NCBI GenBank assembly: GCA_900552415.1
Contig: USAD01000003.1
Span: 1-25,746 of the forward strand
Direction: 5' to 3'
Origin: an uncultured Parabacteroides sp.
GTDB lineage: Bacteria; Bacteroidota; Bacteroidia; Bacteroidales; Tannerellaceae
Length of the DNA: 25,746 bases
Each line of letters starts with the position of its first letter. Positions within the stretch are counted from its first letter, which is position 1. The notes beneath the pieces were generated by a model, which saw only the letters and a program-made list of their open reading frames with translations, was not told the origin of the DNA and made no database searches. Both the position numbers and the translations under genes were made by a program. Below are positions 1-12,143 of the stretch, piece by piece.

Positions 1-1
1 C

Positions 2-139
2 ATGGCGTGCGCCCTCCTTTTTTTCGGACTGATAGTATTCTACCATGCTGTGCGGAAAAAGAAAAGCAAAAAACAAGGTGCAATGTGTGTCACAGGGAAC
101 TCGCGCTTTACGTTTTTTGCGCATTGTGATAAACTATAG
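2..139 (+). CDS. possible 3' end of a membrane protein gene cut by the window edge
   Basis: An open frame runs in from the left edge and stops with TAG at 137-139. Its first residues, MACALLFFGLIVFYHAV followed by RKKKSKK, look like a transmembrane helix with a positively charged cytoplasmic tail, as at the end of a transporter or other inner-membrane protein. The remaining 20 or so residues look unstructured and may not be coding. Nothing identifies a family, and the frame could be chance. The hairpin at 411-448 would be a plausible terminator for a gene ending here, although it is almost 300 bp away. Confidence 0.2.
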   Translation: MACALLFFGLIVFYHAVRKKKSKKQGAMCVTGNSRFTFFAHCDKL

Positions 140-571
140 CAGTTCAGACAGATACTGCAGCGGGTGCATGCATACAGCACACAAATACCATTATCAATTT
201 CATTTGCCATGCGGCAGCATGCCCGCGTAAAATTTCCGCGCTCTTTACGCGCGGTGCACTCTGCTTTCATTGTGCGGTGTTGCCTTATATGAATGGAAAA
301 AGAAAAATTTCAACGACTCTTGCCAAAAAGCTATATACAGATCTGCATATCGACGCAGACCTTATCCTGAAGAATATTTGAATACAACTGACAAATAAAC
401 AGTTATAACAAAACGTCTTGTCATAAACCGACACATGGCAAGGCGTTTCAATTTGAAACTTAGAGTTCCAGACCGCCTGTCTGAAGCATTAATACCCTTT
501 CCAATATATTTTTATATAAACAGCTATTTAACAACAGTTTCTATTTAGAGCCCACATATCACTTTTATTCT
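140..571. other. gene-poor intergenic region
   Basis: No convincing gene lies here. Short frames on both strands lack family resemblance and codon bias. Visible structures are a small GC hairpin near 237-255 (CCGCGC paired with GCGCGG) and the long hairpin at 411-448, listed separately. The last 100 bases become A/T-rich and lead into the promoter of the tricorn gene. Confidence 0.5.
411..448. terminator. hairpin, possible bidirectional terminator
   Basis: Bases 411-424 can pair with 435-448 over 14 positions, including a few G-U pairs, around a 10-base loop. Reading plus, the stem is followed by TTTCAATTTG. Reading minus it is followed by a T-rich stretch (TTTTGTTATAA). It would fit a terminator for a gene off the left edge, or a barrier in front of the tricorn promoter. 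Confidence 0.45.
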
Positions 572-579
572 TATCTTTG
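572..579 (+). promoter_or_regulatory. promoter -7 element of the tricorn-YitT unit
   Basis: TATCTTTG matches the Bacteroidota -7 consensus TAnnTTTG and lies 25 bp before the start codon at 605. No good TTTG is found at the expected -33 distance; TTTA at 544-547 is the nearest. The predicted transcript would start near 585, leaving a short leader with the A-rich ribosome site AAAAGAGAAG. Confidence 0.55.
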
Positions 580-604
580 CCTTATACATTTTAAAAGAGA
601 AGTT

Positions 605-3600
605 ATGAGAAAACTTTTATTATCTATCGCTCTGGGGGCTGGCGTCTCATCGTTGTATGCCATCACGCCTCTTTGGACGCGAGACGTACGTATCTCGCCC
701 GACGGTAAGGAGATCGCTTTTTGTTACAAGGGAGATATCTATAAGGTAAATGCGAATGGCGGCGACGCTATACGACTTACGAGCCAGGACTCCTATGAGT
801 CGAACCCGGTCTGGTCGCCCGACGGGAAAAAGATCGCCTTCGCCAGCGACCGCTACGGAAGTCTCGACCTGTTCGTGATGGACGCAAATGGCGGCGAGGC
901 CAGAAGACTTACCGTGAACTCGACCAGCGAGATTCCTTCCGCCTTCACACCCGACGGGCAATACCTCCTTTTCTCAGCGGCGATACAAGATCCCGCCGAG
1001 AGCGCATTGCATCCGACCAGTGCCATGACGGAATTATATAAAGTGCCCATCCAAGGCGGCAAGACAACACAAGTGCTGGCGACACCCGCCGAACTGGTAA
1101 GTTACTCCACCGACGGCGCTTTCTTCCTCTATCAGGACAAGAAGGGTTTCGAGGATGAGTGGCGCAAGCATCACACCTCGTCGATCACCCGCGACATCTG
1201 GAAATACGACGTGAAGAGCGGCACGCATACGAACCTGACCCAACACGCCGGCGAGGATCGCAATCCCGTGTTAGGCCCCGATGGGAAAAAAGTCTATTTC
1301 CTGAGCGAGCGTGATAACGGCAGCTTCAACGTCTACTGTTTCGGTCTTGAGAATCCCAAAGAGATCAAGGCGATCACCACCTTCAAGAACCATCCGGTTC
1401 GTTTCCTTTCGATCGGCGCGGACAATAAGCTTTGCTATACTTACAATGGCGAGATCTATACGCAACAGGCGAATGGGAAACCCAGTAAGGTCAACATTAA
1501 CCTTATTCGTGATGACGAGAATATCCCCGCCACATTAAGTTATACCAAAGGAGCGACCGAGGCGGTTCCCTCACCCGATGGCAAGCAGGTAGCCTTTATC
1601 GTACGAGGCGAGGTTTTCGTCACCTCTGTCGAATATGGGACAACCAAACAGATCACTCATACGCCCGAGGCGGAGAGCGGTCTCTCGTTCGGAGCGGACA
1701 ACCGCACGTTGGTCTACGCCAGCGAGCGCGACGGCAACTATAACCTTTACACCGCCAAGATCGCCCGTGATGAGGATCCCAATTTCCCCAACGCCACGCT
1801 GATTGAGGAGGAGGCCTTGTTGCCCTCCAAAACAGTCGACCGTGCTTATCCGAAGTTCTCGCCTGACGGCAAGGAGATCGCCTTCATCGAGGATCGTATC
1901 AAGCTGATGGTCTACAACCGCGACACCAAGAAGACTCGTCAGGTAACAGATGGAAGCCAATGGTATCGTCTCTCCGGCGGATTCGACTATTCCTGGTCAC
2001 CCGACGGCAAATGGTTCACCCTCGAGTTTATCGGTAACAAGCATGATCCCTACTCTGATATCGGTCTGGTCAGCGCCGACGGCAAGCAGCCGATCATCAA
2101 CCTGACCAACAGCGGCTATACGAGTGGCGCCCCTCGCTGGGTGATGGATGGCAACGCGATCCTGTTCACCTCCGAGCGTTATGGCATGCGTAACCACGCC
2201 TCATGGGGTTCGCTCAATGATGTCATGCTGGCCTTTGTCAACCAGGATGCCTACGACAAGTTCCGCCTCAGCAAAGAGGATTATGAATTACTGAAGGAGC
2301 AGGAGAAAGAACAGGAAAAGGCAGATAACAAGGACAAAGAGAAAAAAGAGGACAAGAACGACAAGGAGAAAAGCGACAAGAAGGTCGAGGAGATCGTTGT
2401 CGAGCCGGAAGGTATTGACGAGCGGATTGTTCGCCTTACTCCTTATTCATCCGAACTTGCCTCGGCCCTTATCTCCGAGGATGGCGAGAAACTTTATTAC
2501 CTCTCGGCCGTCGAGGATGGCTATGATATGTGGAAGATCGACCTGCGCAAGCACGAGACCAAACTCCTGCACAAGATGAACGCCGGTTGGGCCGATATGG
2601 CATCCGATGCCGACGGCAAGAATATCTTCATCCTGGGTGGTGGCACGATGCAGAAGATGGAAGTCGCCTCCGAATCCCTGAAGCCCATCAACTTCAAGGC
2701 GGAAATGAAAATGGACTTGGCCAAAGAGCGCAACTATATGTTCCAATACGTACGCCGTGAGGAGAAACGCCGGTTCTACGAGACCAAGATGCACGGCGTG
2801 AATTGGGAGAGCCTGACGGCGAACTACGAGCGATTCCTGCCGCACATCAACAACAACTACGATTTCGCCGAGATGCTGAGTGAGTTGTTGGGCGAGCTGA
2901 ACGTCTCACACACGGGTGGCCGTTATTCAGCACCCAGCCCGAAAGAGACGACCGCGAGCCTGGGCCTGCTGTTCGACTGGACTTACGAGGGCAACGGACT
3001 TCGAGTCGCTGAGGTCATAGAGAAAGGTCCTTTCTCCCGCAAGAGCAGTAAAGTGACCAAAGGCACTATCATCGAGAAGATCGATGGTCAGGCGATTGGC
3101 CAAACGGACGATTATACTCTCCTTCTCAACGGCAAGACGGGCAAGAAGATCCTTGTCTCACTCTACGATCCCCAGAGCAAGAATCGTTGGGACGAAGTGG
3201 TCAAGCCGATCGACAGCCGAAGCGTGAGCGGCCTGCTCTACGACCGCTGGGTAAAACAACGGGCTGCCGATGTTGACCGTTGGTCGAATGGCCGTCTGGG
3301 CTATGTCCATATCGAATCGATGGACGACGGCAGCTTCCGTACGGTCTATTCCGACATCCTGGGCAAATACAATAACCGAGAGGGAATCGTCATCGATACC
3401 CGCTTCAATGGCGGCGGTCGCCTGCACGAGGATATCGAGATCCTGTTCAGTGGCGAGAAATACCTGACGCAAGTCATCCAGGGCAGAGCGGTCTGCGACA
3501 TGCCAAGCCGCCGCTGGAACAAGCCTTCCATCATGGTACAATGTGAGGCCAACTACTCGAACGCGCACGGCACGCCCTGGGTTTACAAGCACCAAGGTAT

Positions 3601-3850
3601 CGGCAAACTGGTTGGCGCTCCCGTGCCTGGCACGATGACCACAGTCAACTGGGTACGCCTACAGGATCCAAGCCTGATATTCGGTATTCCGGTTGTTGGT
3701 TACCAATTGTCCGACGGCAGTTATCTTGAGAACACCCAACTGGAGCCTGACATCTACATCCTGAATAAGCCCGAGATGGTCGTAAAGGGCGAGGATGCCC
3801 AACTGAAAGCCGCAGTCGACGAACTGCTCAAGGAGATAGACAATAAATAA
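605..3850 (+). CDS. secreted tricorn protease homologue (S41 family, PD40/PDZ)
   Basis: A 1081-residue periplasmic serine protease of the tricorn type. A signal peptide (MRKLLLSIALGAGVSSLYA) is followed by two beta-propellers of PD40/WD40-like repeats with the recurring motif SPDGK (about residues 25-540 and 600-715). A helical C1 domain with the motif MHGVNW follows (about 715-790), then a PDZ domain (about 795-880) and the C2 core. The tricorn catalytic tetrad Ser-His-Ser-Glu can be placed at S768-H769 (NVSHTGG), S985 (ANYSNAHG) and E1042 (YLENTQLEPD). The family degrades oligopeptides in a toroidal assembly. A linker of almost only Lys, Glu, Asp and Asn separates the propellers (about 565-600), which is unusual in its length. 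The yitT-like gene follows 17 bp downstream. The family is confident; the substrate is unknown. Confidence 0.93.
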   Translation: MRKLLLSIALGAGVSSLYAITPLWTRDVRISPDGKEIAFCYKGDIYKVNANGGDAIRLTSQDSYESNPVWSPDGKKIAFASDRYGSLDLFVMDANGGEARRLTVNSTSEIPSAFTPDGQYLLFSAAIQDPAESALHPTSAMTELYKVPIQGGKTTQVLATPAELVSYSTDGAFFLYQDKKGFEDEWRKHHTSSITRDIWKYDVKSGTHTNLTQHAGEDRNPVLGPDGKKVYFLSERDNGSFNVYCFGLENPKEIKAITTFKNHPVRFLSIGADNKLCYTYNGEIYTQQANGKPSKVNINLIRDDENIPATLSYTKGATEAVPSPDGKQVAFIVRGEVFVTSVEYGTTKQITHTPEAESGLSFGADNRTLVYASERDGNYNLYTAKIARDEDPNFPNATLIEEEALLPSKTVDRAYPKFSPDGKEIAFIEDRIKLMVYNRDTKKTRQVTDGSQWYRLSGGFDYSWSPDGKWFTLEFIGNKHDPYSDIGLVSADGKQPIINLTNSGYTSGAPRWVMDGNAILFTSERYGMRNHASWGSLNDVMLAFVNQDAYDKFRLSKEDYELLKEQEKEQEKADNKDKEKKEDKNDKEKSDKKVEEIVVEPEGIDERIVRLTPYSSELASALISEDGEKLYYLSAVEDGYDMWKIDLRKHETKLLHKMNAGWADMASDADGKNIFILGGGTMQKMEVASESLKPINFKAEMKMDLAKERNYMFQYVRREEKRRFYETKMHGVNWESLTANYERFLPHINNNYDFAEMLSELLGELNVSHTGGRYSAPSPKETTASLGLLFDWTYEGNGLRVAEVIEKGPFSRKSSKVTKGTIIEKIDGQAIGQTDDYTLLLNGKTGKKILVSLYDPQSKNRWDEVVKPIDSRSVSGLLYDRWVKQRAADVDRWSNGRLGYVHIESMDDGSFRTVYSDILGKYNNREGIVIDTRFNGGGRLHEDIEILFSGEKYLTQVIQGRAVCDMPSRRWNKPSIMVQCEANYSNAHGTPWVYKHQGIGKLVGAPVPGTMTTVNWVRLQDPSLIFGIPVVGYQLSDGSYLENTQLEPDIYILNKPEMVVKGEDAQLKAAVDELLKEIDNK

Positions 3851-3867
3851 ATGAGGAGATAAGACAT

Positions 3868-4875
3868 ATGGCAACAAGACAATCCATATCCAGTTTCCTG
3901 GAGCCAGCCACTCACCGTGAGTGGTGGCTCTCCTGGTTCGGCATCTTCGCCGGTTGTACGATCTTGGCGGCAGGCTTCGTGTTCTTCATCAACCCGTACA
4001 ACATCGTCCCCGGCGGTGTGTACGGCGCGAGCATCGTCTTGCATAACCTGTTCCCTTCCATCCAGGTGGGAACTTTCGGTTATATGTTCGACATCCCGTT
4101 GCTTATCCTGTCCGTTGTCCTGCTGGGTTCAAAGCTTGGCTCACGTACGGTTGTCGCCGCTCTTTCCACGCCTTTGATCATGAACATCCTCTCCCGCCTG
4201 GTCTACCCGACGGAAGAGGCGTTGCACGACCTAGATCCAAGCCAATTACTTGGCGGTTGCATGGATATGTCGAACCATCTGATGCTTACCAGCATTATCG
4301 GCGCTACTGTCATTGGCGTGGGATGCGGCATCGTGGTCCGCAACCAGGCGACGACAGGCGGCAGTGATATCGTGGCCATGATCTTGCAGAAGTATTGCCA
4401 CATCAAGTTCTCGAGCGCGATCCTGCTGGTCGACGCGATGGTCGTCGGGTTCGGTCTCGTGGTGATCGGATTCGGCATCGGAAACCCGGAAGAGGTCAGT
4501 GGTCCATCATGGCATCTCTCCTTCTATTCCCTCATCGCCATTTATGTCACCTCGAGAGTAATCGCTTATGTCATCAACGGCTCAAAAGACGACAAGCTGA
4601 TCTTTGTCATCAGCGACCAGGAGATGGCCGGCCTTCACCAGTTCATCTTAAAGGAGCTCGACCGGACAGCCACCCGCATCAAAAGCAGCGGTCTCTATTC
4701 GGGACAGGAGAAAGAGATGCTTTTCCTCGTGGTGAGCCACAAGGAGGTAGCCAGCATAAAACATGTTATCCGGGAGAACGACCCAAGAGCGTTTGTCGTT
4801 GTCACCGACGCCTACGACACCTTCGGGGAAGGCTGGAAACCGTTGCCCACATCGGGCGAGATACAGCCTGAATAA
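3868..4875 (+). CDS. YitT family membrane protein (DUF161 + DUF2179)
   Basis: A 335-residue inner-membrane protein. The N-terminal two-thirds contains about five to six hydrophobic helices (first near residues 22-42) with the family motif ATTGGSDIVAMIL near residue 160. The C-terminal 100 residues form the soluble DUF2179 domain, which has a ferredoxin-like fold in known structures. Transport function has been proposed for the family but no substrate is settled. The start is preceded by GAGGAG at a proper distance. The gene lies 17 bp after the tricorn gene, so the two are probably cotranscribed. A strong terminator follows within 25 bp. Confidence 0.9.
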   Translation: MATRQSISSFLEPATHREWWLSWFGIFAGCTILAAGFVFFINPYNIVPGGVYGASIVLHNLFPSIQVGTFGYMFDIPLLILSVVLLGSKLGSRTVVAALSTPLIMNILSRLVYPTEEALHDLDPSQLLGGCMDMSNHLMLTSIIGATVIGVGCGIVVRNQATTGGSDIVAMILQKYCHIKFSSAILLVDAMVVGFGLVVIGFGIGNPEEVSGPSWHLSFYSLIAIYVTSRVIAYVINGSKDDKLIFVISDQEMAGLHQFILKELDRTATRIKSSGLYSGQEKEMLFLVVSHKEVASIKHVIRENDPRAFVVVTDAYDTFGEGWKPLPTSGEIQPE

Positions 4876-4897
4876 CATCATTCTGGGCAAAATAAAG

Positions 4898-4969
4898 CTG
4901 TCCAAGCCCTTGAACGGGTACCATTGGATTCCAGATGGTACTCTTCAAGCGCTTGGACAGTCTTATTTT
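4898..4969. terminator. long bidirectional intrinsic terminator
   Basis: CTGTCCAAGC at 4898-4907 pairs perfectly with GCTTGGACAG at 4951-4960. Further inward, CTTGAA pairs with TTCAAG and GTACCA with TGGTAC, giving a stem of more than 20 pairs with small bulges. TCTTATTTT follows on the plus strand, and a T-rich run (CTTTATTTT) follows on the minus strand. It sits between two convergent genes and probably ends both transcripts. Confidence 0.9.
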
Positions 4970-4984
4970 AGGTCAAACAGGAAC

Positions 4985-5803
4985 TTAAATTCGCTGAACC
5001 AGACGAGCGCAGATGAGACTCATCGACCGAGAGGCCCGGTTGGCGGCCTCGATCACGTCGGCGCCATCATTCACGAAATCGTCGGCGAAATGATAACCCT
5101 CATTCGTGATGACCGAAAGTCCAAAGACCCGTAACCCGGCATGGCGGGCAACAATCACCTCAGGCACCGTACTCATACCGATCGCGTCGCCTCCCAGACG
5201 ACCATAAGCCTTATATTCGGCTGGTGTCTCAAACGACGGACCGGTCAATCCGACATAAACCCCTTTCTTCAGCGGAATGCCCAACTCCTCACCGATCTCC
5301 TCGGCCAGGCGGATAAATTCCCGATCATAAGCCCGGGTCATATCCGGAAAACGAGTTCCGAAAGCCTCCAGATTCGGACCAATCAGCGGATTAGGCATCA
5401 TGTTGATGTGATCACGGATAATCATCAGGTCACCCACCTTAAAAGTCTCATTAATACCGCCAGCGGCGTTTGAGACAATAAGGTTCTTGACACCCAACAG
5501 GCGCATTACCCGGACCGGGAAAGTCACCTGCTCCATCGTATAACCCTCATAATAATGGAAACGACCCTGCATCGCTAATACAAGCTTGCCGCCCAAACGG
5601 CCATAGACCAAGTTGCCTTTATGCCCCGTGGCTGTCGAGCGCATAAAATGAGGAATCTCCGCATAGGGGATCACCGCCTCACGCTCGATCTCGTCCGCCA
5701 AACGTCCAAGACCACTTCCCAGGATAATGGCAGTCTCCGGTATCTCCTTTATTTGGCCGCGCAAGAAATCGGCGGCCGCTTGATAATCTTCCAATCTCGT
5801 CAT
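4985..5803 (-). CDS. purine nucleoside phosphorylase (trimeric, PNP/MTAP family)
   Basis: A cytosolic enzyme that cleaves purine nucleosides with phosphate to the free base and ribose 1-phosphate. With the ATG at 5803 as start (272 aa), the mammalian-type PNP site can be followed: GSGLG with S30 and H61 (phosphate), R81/H83 and E86 in [15 protein letters not shown] at 111-116, FETPAEY near 191-197, M210, and N234 in VITNEGYH. The Asn at the last position is typical of inosine/guanosine-specific members. A frame extension to a TTG at 5809 is possible but adds only two residues. The gene is the last of a minus-strand cluster, 26 bp after the amidohydrolase gene, whose product could feed it inosine-type nucleosides. 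It ends at the 4898-4969 terminator. Confidence 0.93.
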   Translation of the reverse strand: MTRLEDYQAAADFLRGQIKEIPETAIILGSGLGRLADEIEREAVIPYAEIPHFMRSTATGHKGNLVYGRLGGKLVLAMQGRFHYYEGYTMEQVTFPVRVMRLLGVKNLIVSNAAGGINETFKVGDLMIIRDHINMMPNPLIGPNLEAFGTRFPDMTRAYDREFIRLAEEIGEELGIPLKKGVYVGLTGPSFETPAEYKAYGRLGGDAIGMSTVPEVIVARHAGLRVFGLSVITNEGYHFADDFVNDGADVIEAANRASRSMSLICARLVQRI

Positions 5804-5829
5804 AAGCAATAGACTTTAAAATCCTAACT

Positions 5830-7080
5830 TCACTCAAATTTCCGGGCACGGCGGCGAGCCTCCTCCAAGATCTCCCGCTCTCCTTCGACAATCCGATTCT
5901 CCATCAAGACACGCCCGTCGCAAACCACCGTATCGACACAGCTGCCATTGGCGGCATAGACCAGGTTCGAGATCAAGTTATAATTGGGCGTGAAGACAGG
6001 CGAATCCAAGTCGATCAGGCTGAAATCCGCCAAAGCGCCCACCTCCAACCGACCGATATCCCAACCGGTCAAACGGCCACCGGCACGAGTTGCCGCCTCG
6101 AAGACCGCCGTGGCCGGAGTCGCTTCCGGATCGCCACGCCACACCTTACCGAGCAACGAGGCCAGCTTCATTGCCTCCACCATATCAAGATTGTTCGACG
6201 AGCTGCAACCATCGGTACCGAGTCCGACAGTCACGCCCGCAGCCCGCATCTCATCAAACTTGAACCGTCCGCCTGAGGCCAGCTTCATGTTCGAGGCCGG
6301 GTTATGCACTACCTTAACCTGATGGTCGGCCAGCATCCGGATCTCATCATCGTCCATATAAAGGCCATGAGCGATCACCAAACGTGGCGACAGAACGCCT
6401 AATTTATAAAGGTAACGCACAGGTGTCATCCCGAAATCCCGGACCGAATCGGCCACCTCCTGCTGGGTCTCCGCCAGATGAAGATGAATCAAGAGATTAT
6501 GCTCCATGGCGAAGCGATGCGCCCAACGCAACAGCTCGCCCGAGACGGTATAAATGGCGTGCGGTCCCAGCGAGAACTTGATCCGTCGACTGTAATTCGC
6601 CTTCTCCTCGTACAAGCGCTCCACGCTCCGTTGGCAGGCAAGGGTCTTCTCCGGATCGAAGCTATCGAACAAGACAGCCGAGATCACCGCTCGCATGCCC
6701 ATCTCACACGCAGCCTCGGCGATCGCCCCATAATGAAAATACATATCCATAAAAGTGGTCGTCCCACTCTTGATCATCTCCAGACAGGCCAACTTCGTAC
6801 CCCAATAGATATCGCTCCGGGTCAACTTGGCCTCATTGGGCCAGATCTTTTTCTCCAACCAAAGGCGTAAAGGCATATCGTCGGCAAAACCACGGAAAAG
6901 GGTCATTGCCGCATGGCCATGCCCATTCACGAAACCGGGAATTACCGCCTTTCCCCGACCATCAATCGTCCGGTCGGCATGATCGGACAAATCAGTACCG
7001 ATCCGGGCAATCACATTATCGATCACATGAATATCCACCATCTTGCCCGACAGCAAGACATTCTTCACCAGTAAACTCAT
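5830..7080 (-). CDS. amidohydrolase, MtaD/S-adenosylhomocysteine deaminase-like
   Basis: A 416-residue metal-dependent deaminase of the amidohydrolase superfamily. Metal and catalytic positions are visible: H54 and H56 in VNGHGHAAM, H201 and E204 in LHLAET, H238 in IAHG, and D290 in GTDGCSSSNN. This pattern is that of 5-methylthioadenosine/S-adenosylhomocysteine deaminases and relatives, which convert adenine nucleosides to inosine forms. The N- and C-terminal strands form the small beta-sandwich of the fold. Its ATG overlaps the stop of the M20 peptidase gene by 4 bp (ATGA), so translation is probably coupled. Proximity to a purine nucleoside phosphorylase supports a nucleoside salvage role. 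The exact substrate cannot be decided from sequence. Confidence 0.87.
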   Translation of the reverse strand: MSLLVKNVLLSGKMVDIHVIDNVIARIGTDLSDHADRTIDGRGKAVIPGFVNGHGHAAMTLFRGFADDMPLRLWLEKKIWPNEAKLTRSDIYWGTKLACLEMIKSGTTTFMDMYFHYGAIAEAACEMGMRAVISAVLFDSFDPEKTLACQRSVERLYEEKANYSRRIKFSLGPHAIYTVSGELLRWAHRFAMEHNLLIHLHLAETQQEVADSVRDFGMTPVRYLYKLGVLSPRLVIAHGLYMDDDEIRMLADHQVKVVHNPASNMKLASGGRFKFDEMRAAGVTVGLGTDGCSSSNNLDMVEAMKLASLLGKVWRGDPEATPATAVFEAATRAGGRLTGWDIGRLEVGALADFSLIDLDSPVFTPNYNLISNLVYAANGSCVDTVVCDGRVLMENRIVEGEREILEEARRRARKFE

Positions 7081-8438
7081 CTTGCGCCGTATATCCGATA
7101 AAACTCAGCCACCGACTCGATTCCCTTGAAGAAATTATCCAACTCGCAGCTCTCGTTGGGCGAATGGATAGCGTTCTGCTCCAAACCAAATCCCATCAGG
7201 ATAGTCTTAATGCCCAACACCTGCTCGAAAGTGGCGATAATAGGAATACTGCCACCCCGACGAACCGCCAGAGGCCGTTTGCCGAAAGCGATTGACATCG
7301 CCTCCTCGGCCGCCTGATAAGCCGGCAAATCGATCGGGCAGACATAACCCTGACCGCCATGGCTGGGCGTTACTTTCACCTTCACATAAGCGGGCGCCAC
7401 TTTCCGCAAATAGTCCTCAAACAGGGCCGAGATCTTGGCATGATCCTGATGAGGCACCAAACGGGTCGACACCTTCGCATAAGCCTTGGAGGGCAAGACC
7501 GTCTTGCTTCCTTCGCCCGTGTAACCGCCCCAAATGCCACAAATATCGAAAGAGGGACGACAACTGTTCCGCTCGAGCGTCGAATAGCCCTTCTCGCCAA
7601 ACAATGCGTCCACTCCGATAGCCGCCTTATATTTCGCCTCGTCAAACGGCACTTGAGCGATCATCTGGCGCTCCGCCTCCGAAACCTCCTCCACGTCGTC
7701 ATAGAATCCGGGAATGGTAATCCGCCCGTCAGCGTCCGTGATATCCGCCATCAATTTGCACAAGACATTGATCGGATTCGCCACAGCACCGCCGAAATGG
7801 CCGGAGTGCAAGTCACGGTTCGGACCGGTCACCTCAACTTCCCAATAGGCCAAGCCACGCAAGCCGGTCGTCAACGACGGCACCTCCTTGCTAACCATGC
7901 TGGTGTCCGAAACCAGGATAATATCGGCCTTGAGCAACTCCTTATTCGCCTCGCAGAAGGCCTCGAGGCTGGTTGAGCCGATCTCCTCCTCACCCTCGAA
8001 AAGGAATTTCACGTTGCAACGCAGCAGGCCTTCGGCAATCGCCGTCTCGAAACCCTTCACCTGCATCATGGCCTGCCCCTTATCGTCGTCGGCGCCACGT
8101 GCCCAAATCCGGCCGTCACGGATCACCGGATCAAACGGGTCGCTCTTCCACAACTCTAACGGCTCGGCCGGCATCACGTCATAATGGGAATAAACCAAAA
8201 CGGTCGGCACGTCCGCCGACACGAACTTCTCACCATAAACGACCGGATTGCCCTCGGTAGGCATCACCTCCGCCCGATCGGCACCCGACGAGAGAAGCAG
8301 CTCCACCCAACGCTTGGCGCAAGCCAACATATCCGGCTTATGCTCATGCTTGGCGCTGATGGAAGGAATACGGATCAACGAAAACAACTCCTCCAGGAAA
8401 CGAGCCTGGTTCGACTCAATATACGATTTGACTGACAT
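7077..8438 (-). CDS. M20 family dipeptidase / metallopeptidase
   Basis: A 453-residue zinc peptidase of the M20 (carnosinase/PepV-like) group. Zn-site motifs are SHYDVMP (H85, D87), GADDDKG (D118 bridging), the EEE run near 150-152 (general base and ligand) and a C-terminal His in NAIHSPNE. An inserted dimerisation domain lies around residues 200-350, including DLHSGHFGG. No signal peptide is present, so it acts in the cytosol, probably on dipeptides. The start at 8438 has a purine-rich site (AGAGAGAG) upstream. It overlaps the amidohydrolase gene by 4 bp, and the upstream lipoprotein gene ends 46 bp away without an evident terminator. Confidence 0.92.
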   Translation of the reverse strand: MSVKSYIESNQARFLEELFSLIRIPSISAKHEHKPDMLACAKRWVELLLSSGADRAEVMPTEGNPVVYGEKFVSADVPTVLVYSHYDVMPAEPLELWKSDPFDPVIRDGRIWARGADDDKGQAMMQVKGFETAIAEGLLRCNVKFLFEGEEEIGSTSLEAFCEANKELLKADIILVSDTSMVSKEVPSLTTGLRGLAYWEVEVTGPNRDLHSGHFGGAVANPINVLCKLMADITDADGRITIPGFYDDVEEVSEAERQMIAQVPFDEAKYKAAIGVDALFGEKGYSTLERNSCRPSFDICGIWGGYTGEGSKTVLPSKAYAKVSTRLVPHQDHAKISALFEDYLRKVAPAYVKVKVTPSHGGQGYVCPIDLPAYQAAEEAMSIAFGKRPLAVRRGGSIPIIATFEQVLGIKTILMGFGLEQNAIHSPNESCELDNFFKGIESVAEFYRIYGAR

Positions 8439-8484
8439 ATGATTATCTCTCTCTATTTAAATATTAAACCTATTCCCCCTATTC

Positions 8485-8904
8485 TTACTTATTCGCCTCG
8501 GGGCAGACAAATATTTTCCGGCGAAAACCATTAAATCCGGGATCATTCATATCCTTGATCTCCGACAGGTGAAGTTTCAGATGATCGGTCTGCCCATGCT
8601 TGGCCAGCTCGCCATCATTCTTCCAAACCTCCTCAATGAAAAACAGCGTACTGTCCGAATAGGATTGGTACATCCCATAAGAGATACAACCCGGCTCCTT
8701 CACCGTGCTCACCTTGCATTTCTCGAACGAGGTCCGGAAGGCGGAGACGAATTCCGGCTTCACCTTTTTCTGGATATTCAACACAACCTCCATCGTGCTT
8801 TTATCCATCGCCGGAGAAGCCGCCTGTCCCTCGGACGAGACACCTCCAGAGCAAGCCATTAACCCAATAACAGAACCCACAATACCAAAAAGCAATGTTC
8901 TCAT
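8485..8904 (-). CDS. lipoprotein with antibiotic biosynthesis monooxygenase (ABM) domain
   Basis: A 139-residue exported lipoprotein. The signal MRTLLFGIVGSVIGLMAC ends in a lipobox (GLMAC, Cys18), followed by a Ser/Gly-rich spacer. Residues about 38-130 fit the ABM/quinol monooxygenase-like dimeric alpha-beta barrel: a VVLNIQKKVKPE strand, a helix FVSAFRTSFEKC, GCISYGMYQS and FFIEEVWKN. ABM proteins often lack cofactors and many have unknown substrates. It is the first gene of the minus-strand cluster and has a -7 box upstream at 8942-8949. A lipid-anchored ABM domain is less usual than the cytosolic form. Confidence 0.8.
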   Translation of the reverse strand: MRTLLFGIVGSVIGLMACSGGVSSEGQAASPAMDKSTMEVVLNIQKKVKPEFVSAFRTSFEKCKVSTVKEPGCISYGMYQSYSDSTLFFIEEVWKNDGELAKHGQTDHLKLHLSEIKDMNDPGFNGFRRKIFVCPEANK

Positions 8905-8941
8905 GATCTTTCTCGTTTTTTACTTTTATCGATTAACTGAA

Positions 8942-8949
8942 CAAATGTA
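8942..8949 (-). promoter_or_regulatory. promoter -7 element for the ABM-M20-deaminase-PNP cluster
   Basis: On the minus strand this reads TACATTTG, matching TAnnTTTG, about 38 bp before the ABM gene start at 8904. The -33 element is not clear. It faces away from the lacZ-type promoter 14 bp to the right, so the two overlap back to back. Confidence 0.5.
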
Positions 8950-8963
8950 AGAAATATTAGGAT

Positions 8964-8971
8964 TATATTTG
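8964..8971 (+). promoter_or_regulatory. promoter -7 element of the beta-galactosidase gene
   Basis: TATATTTG matches TAnnTTTG and lies 35 bp before the ATG at 9007. No clear TTTG at -33. It forms an inverted arrangement with the minus-strand box at 8942-8949 (ACAAAT to the left, ATTTGT to the right). Confidence 0.5.
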
Positions 8972-8982
8972 TGCTATATTAA

Positions 8983-12120
<3,138 letters not shown>

Positions 12121-12143
12121 TTGATTGACGATCTCGCCCTATG

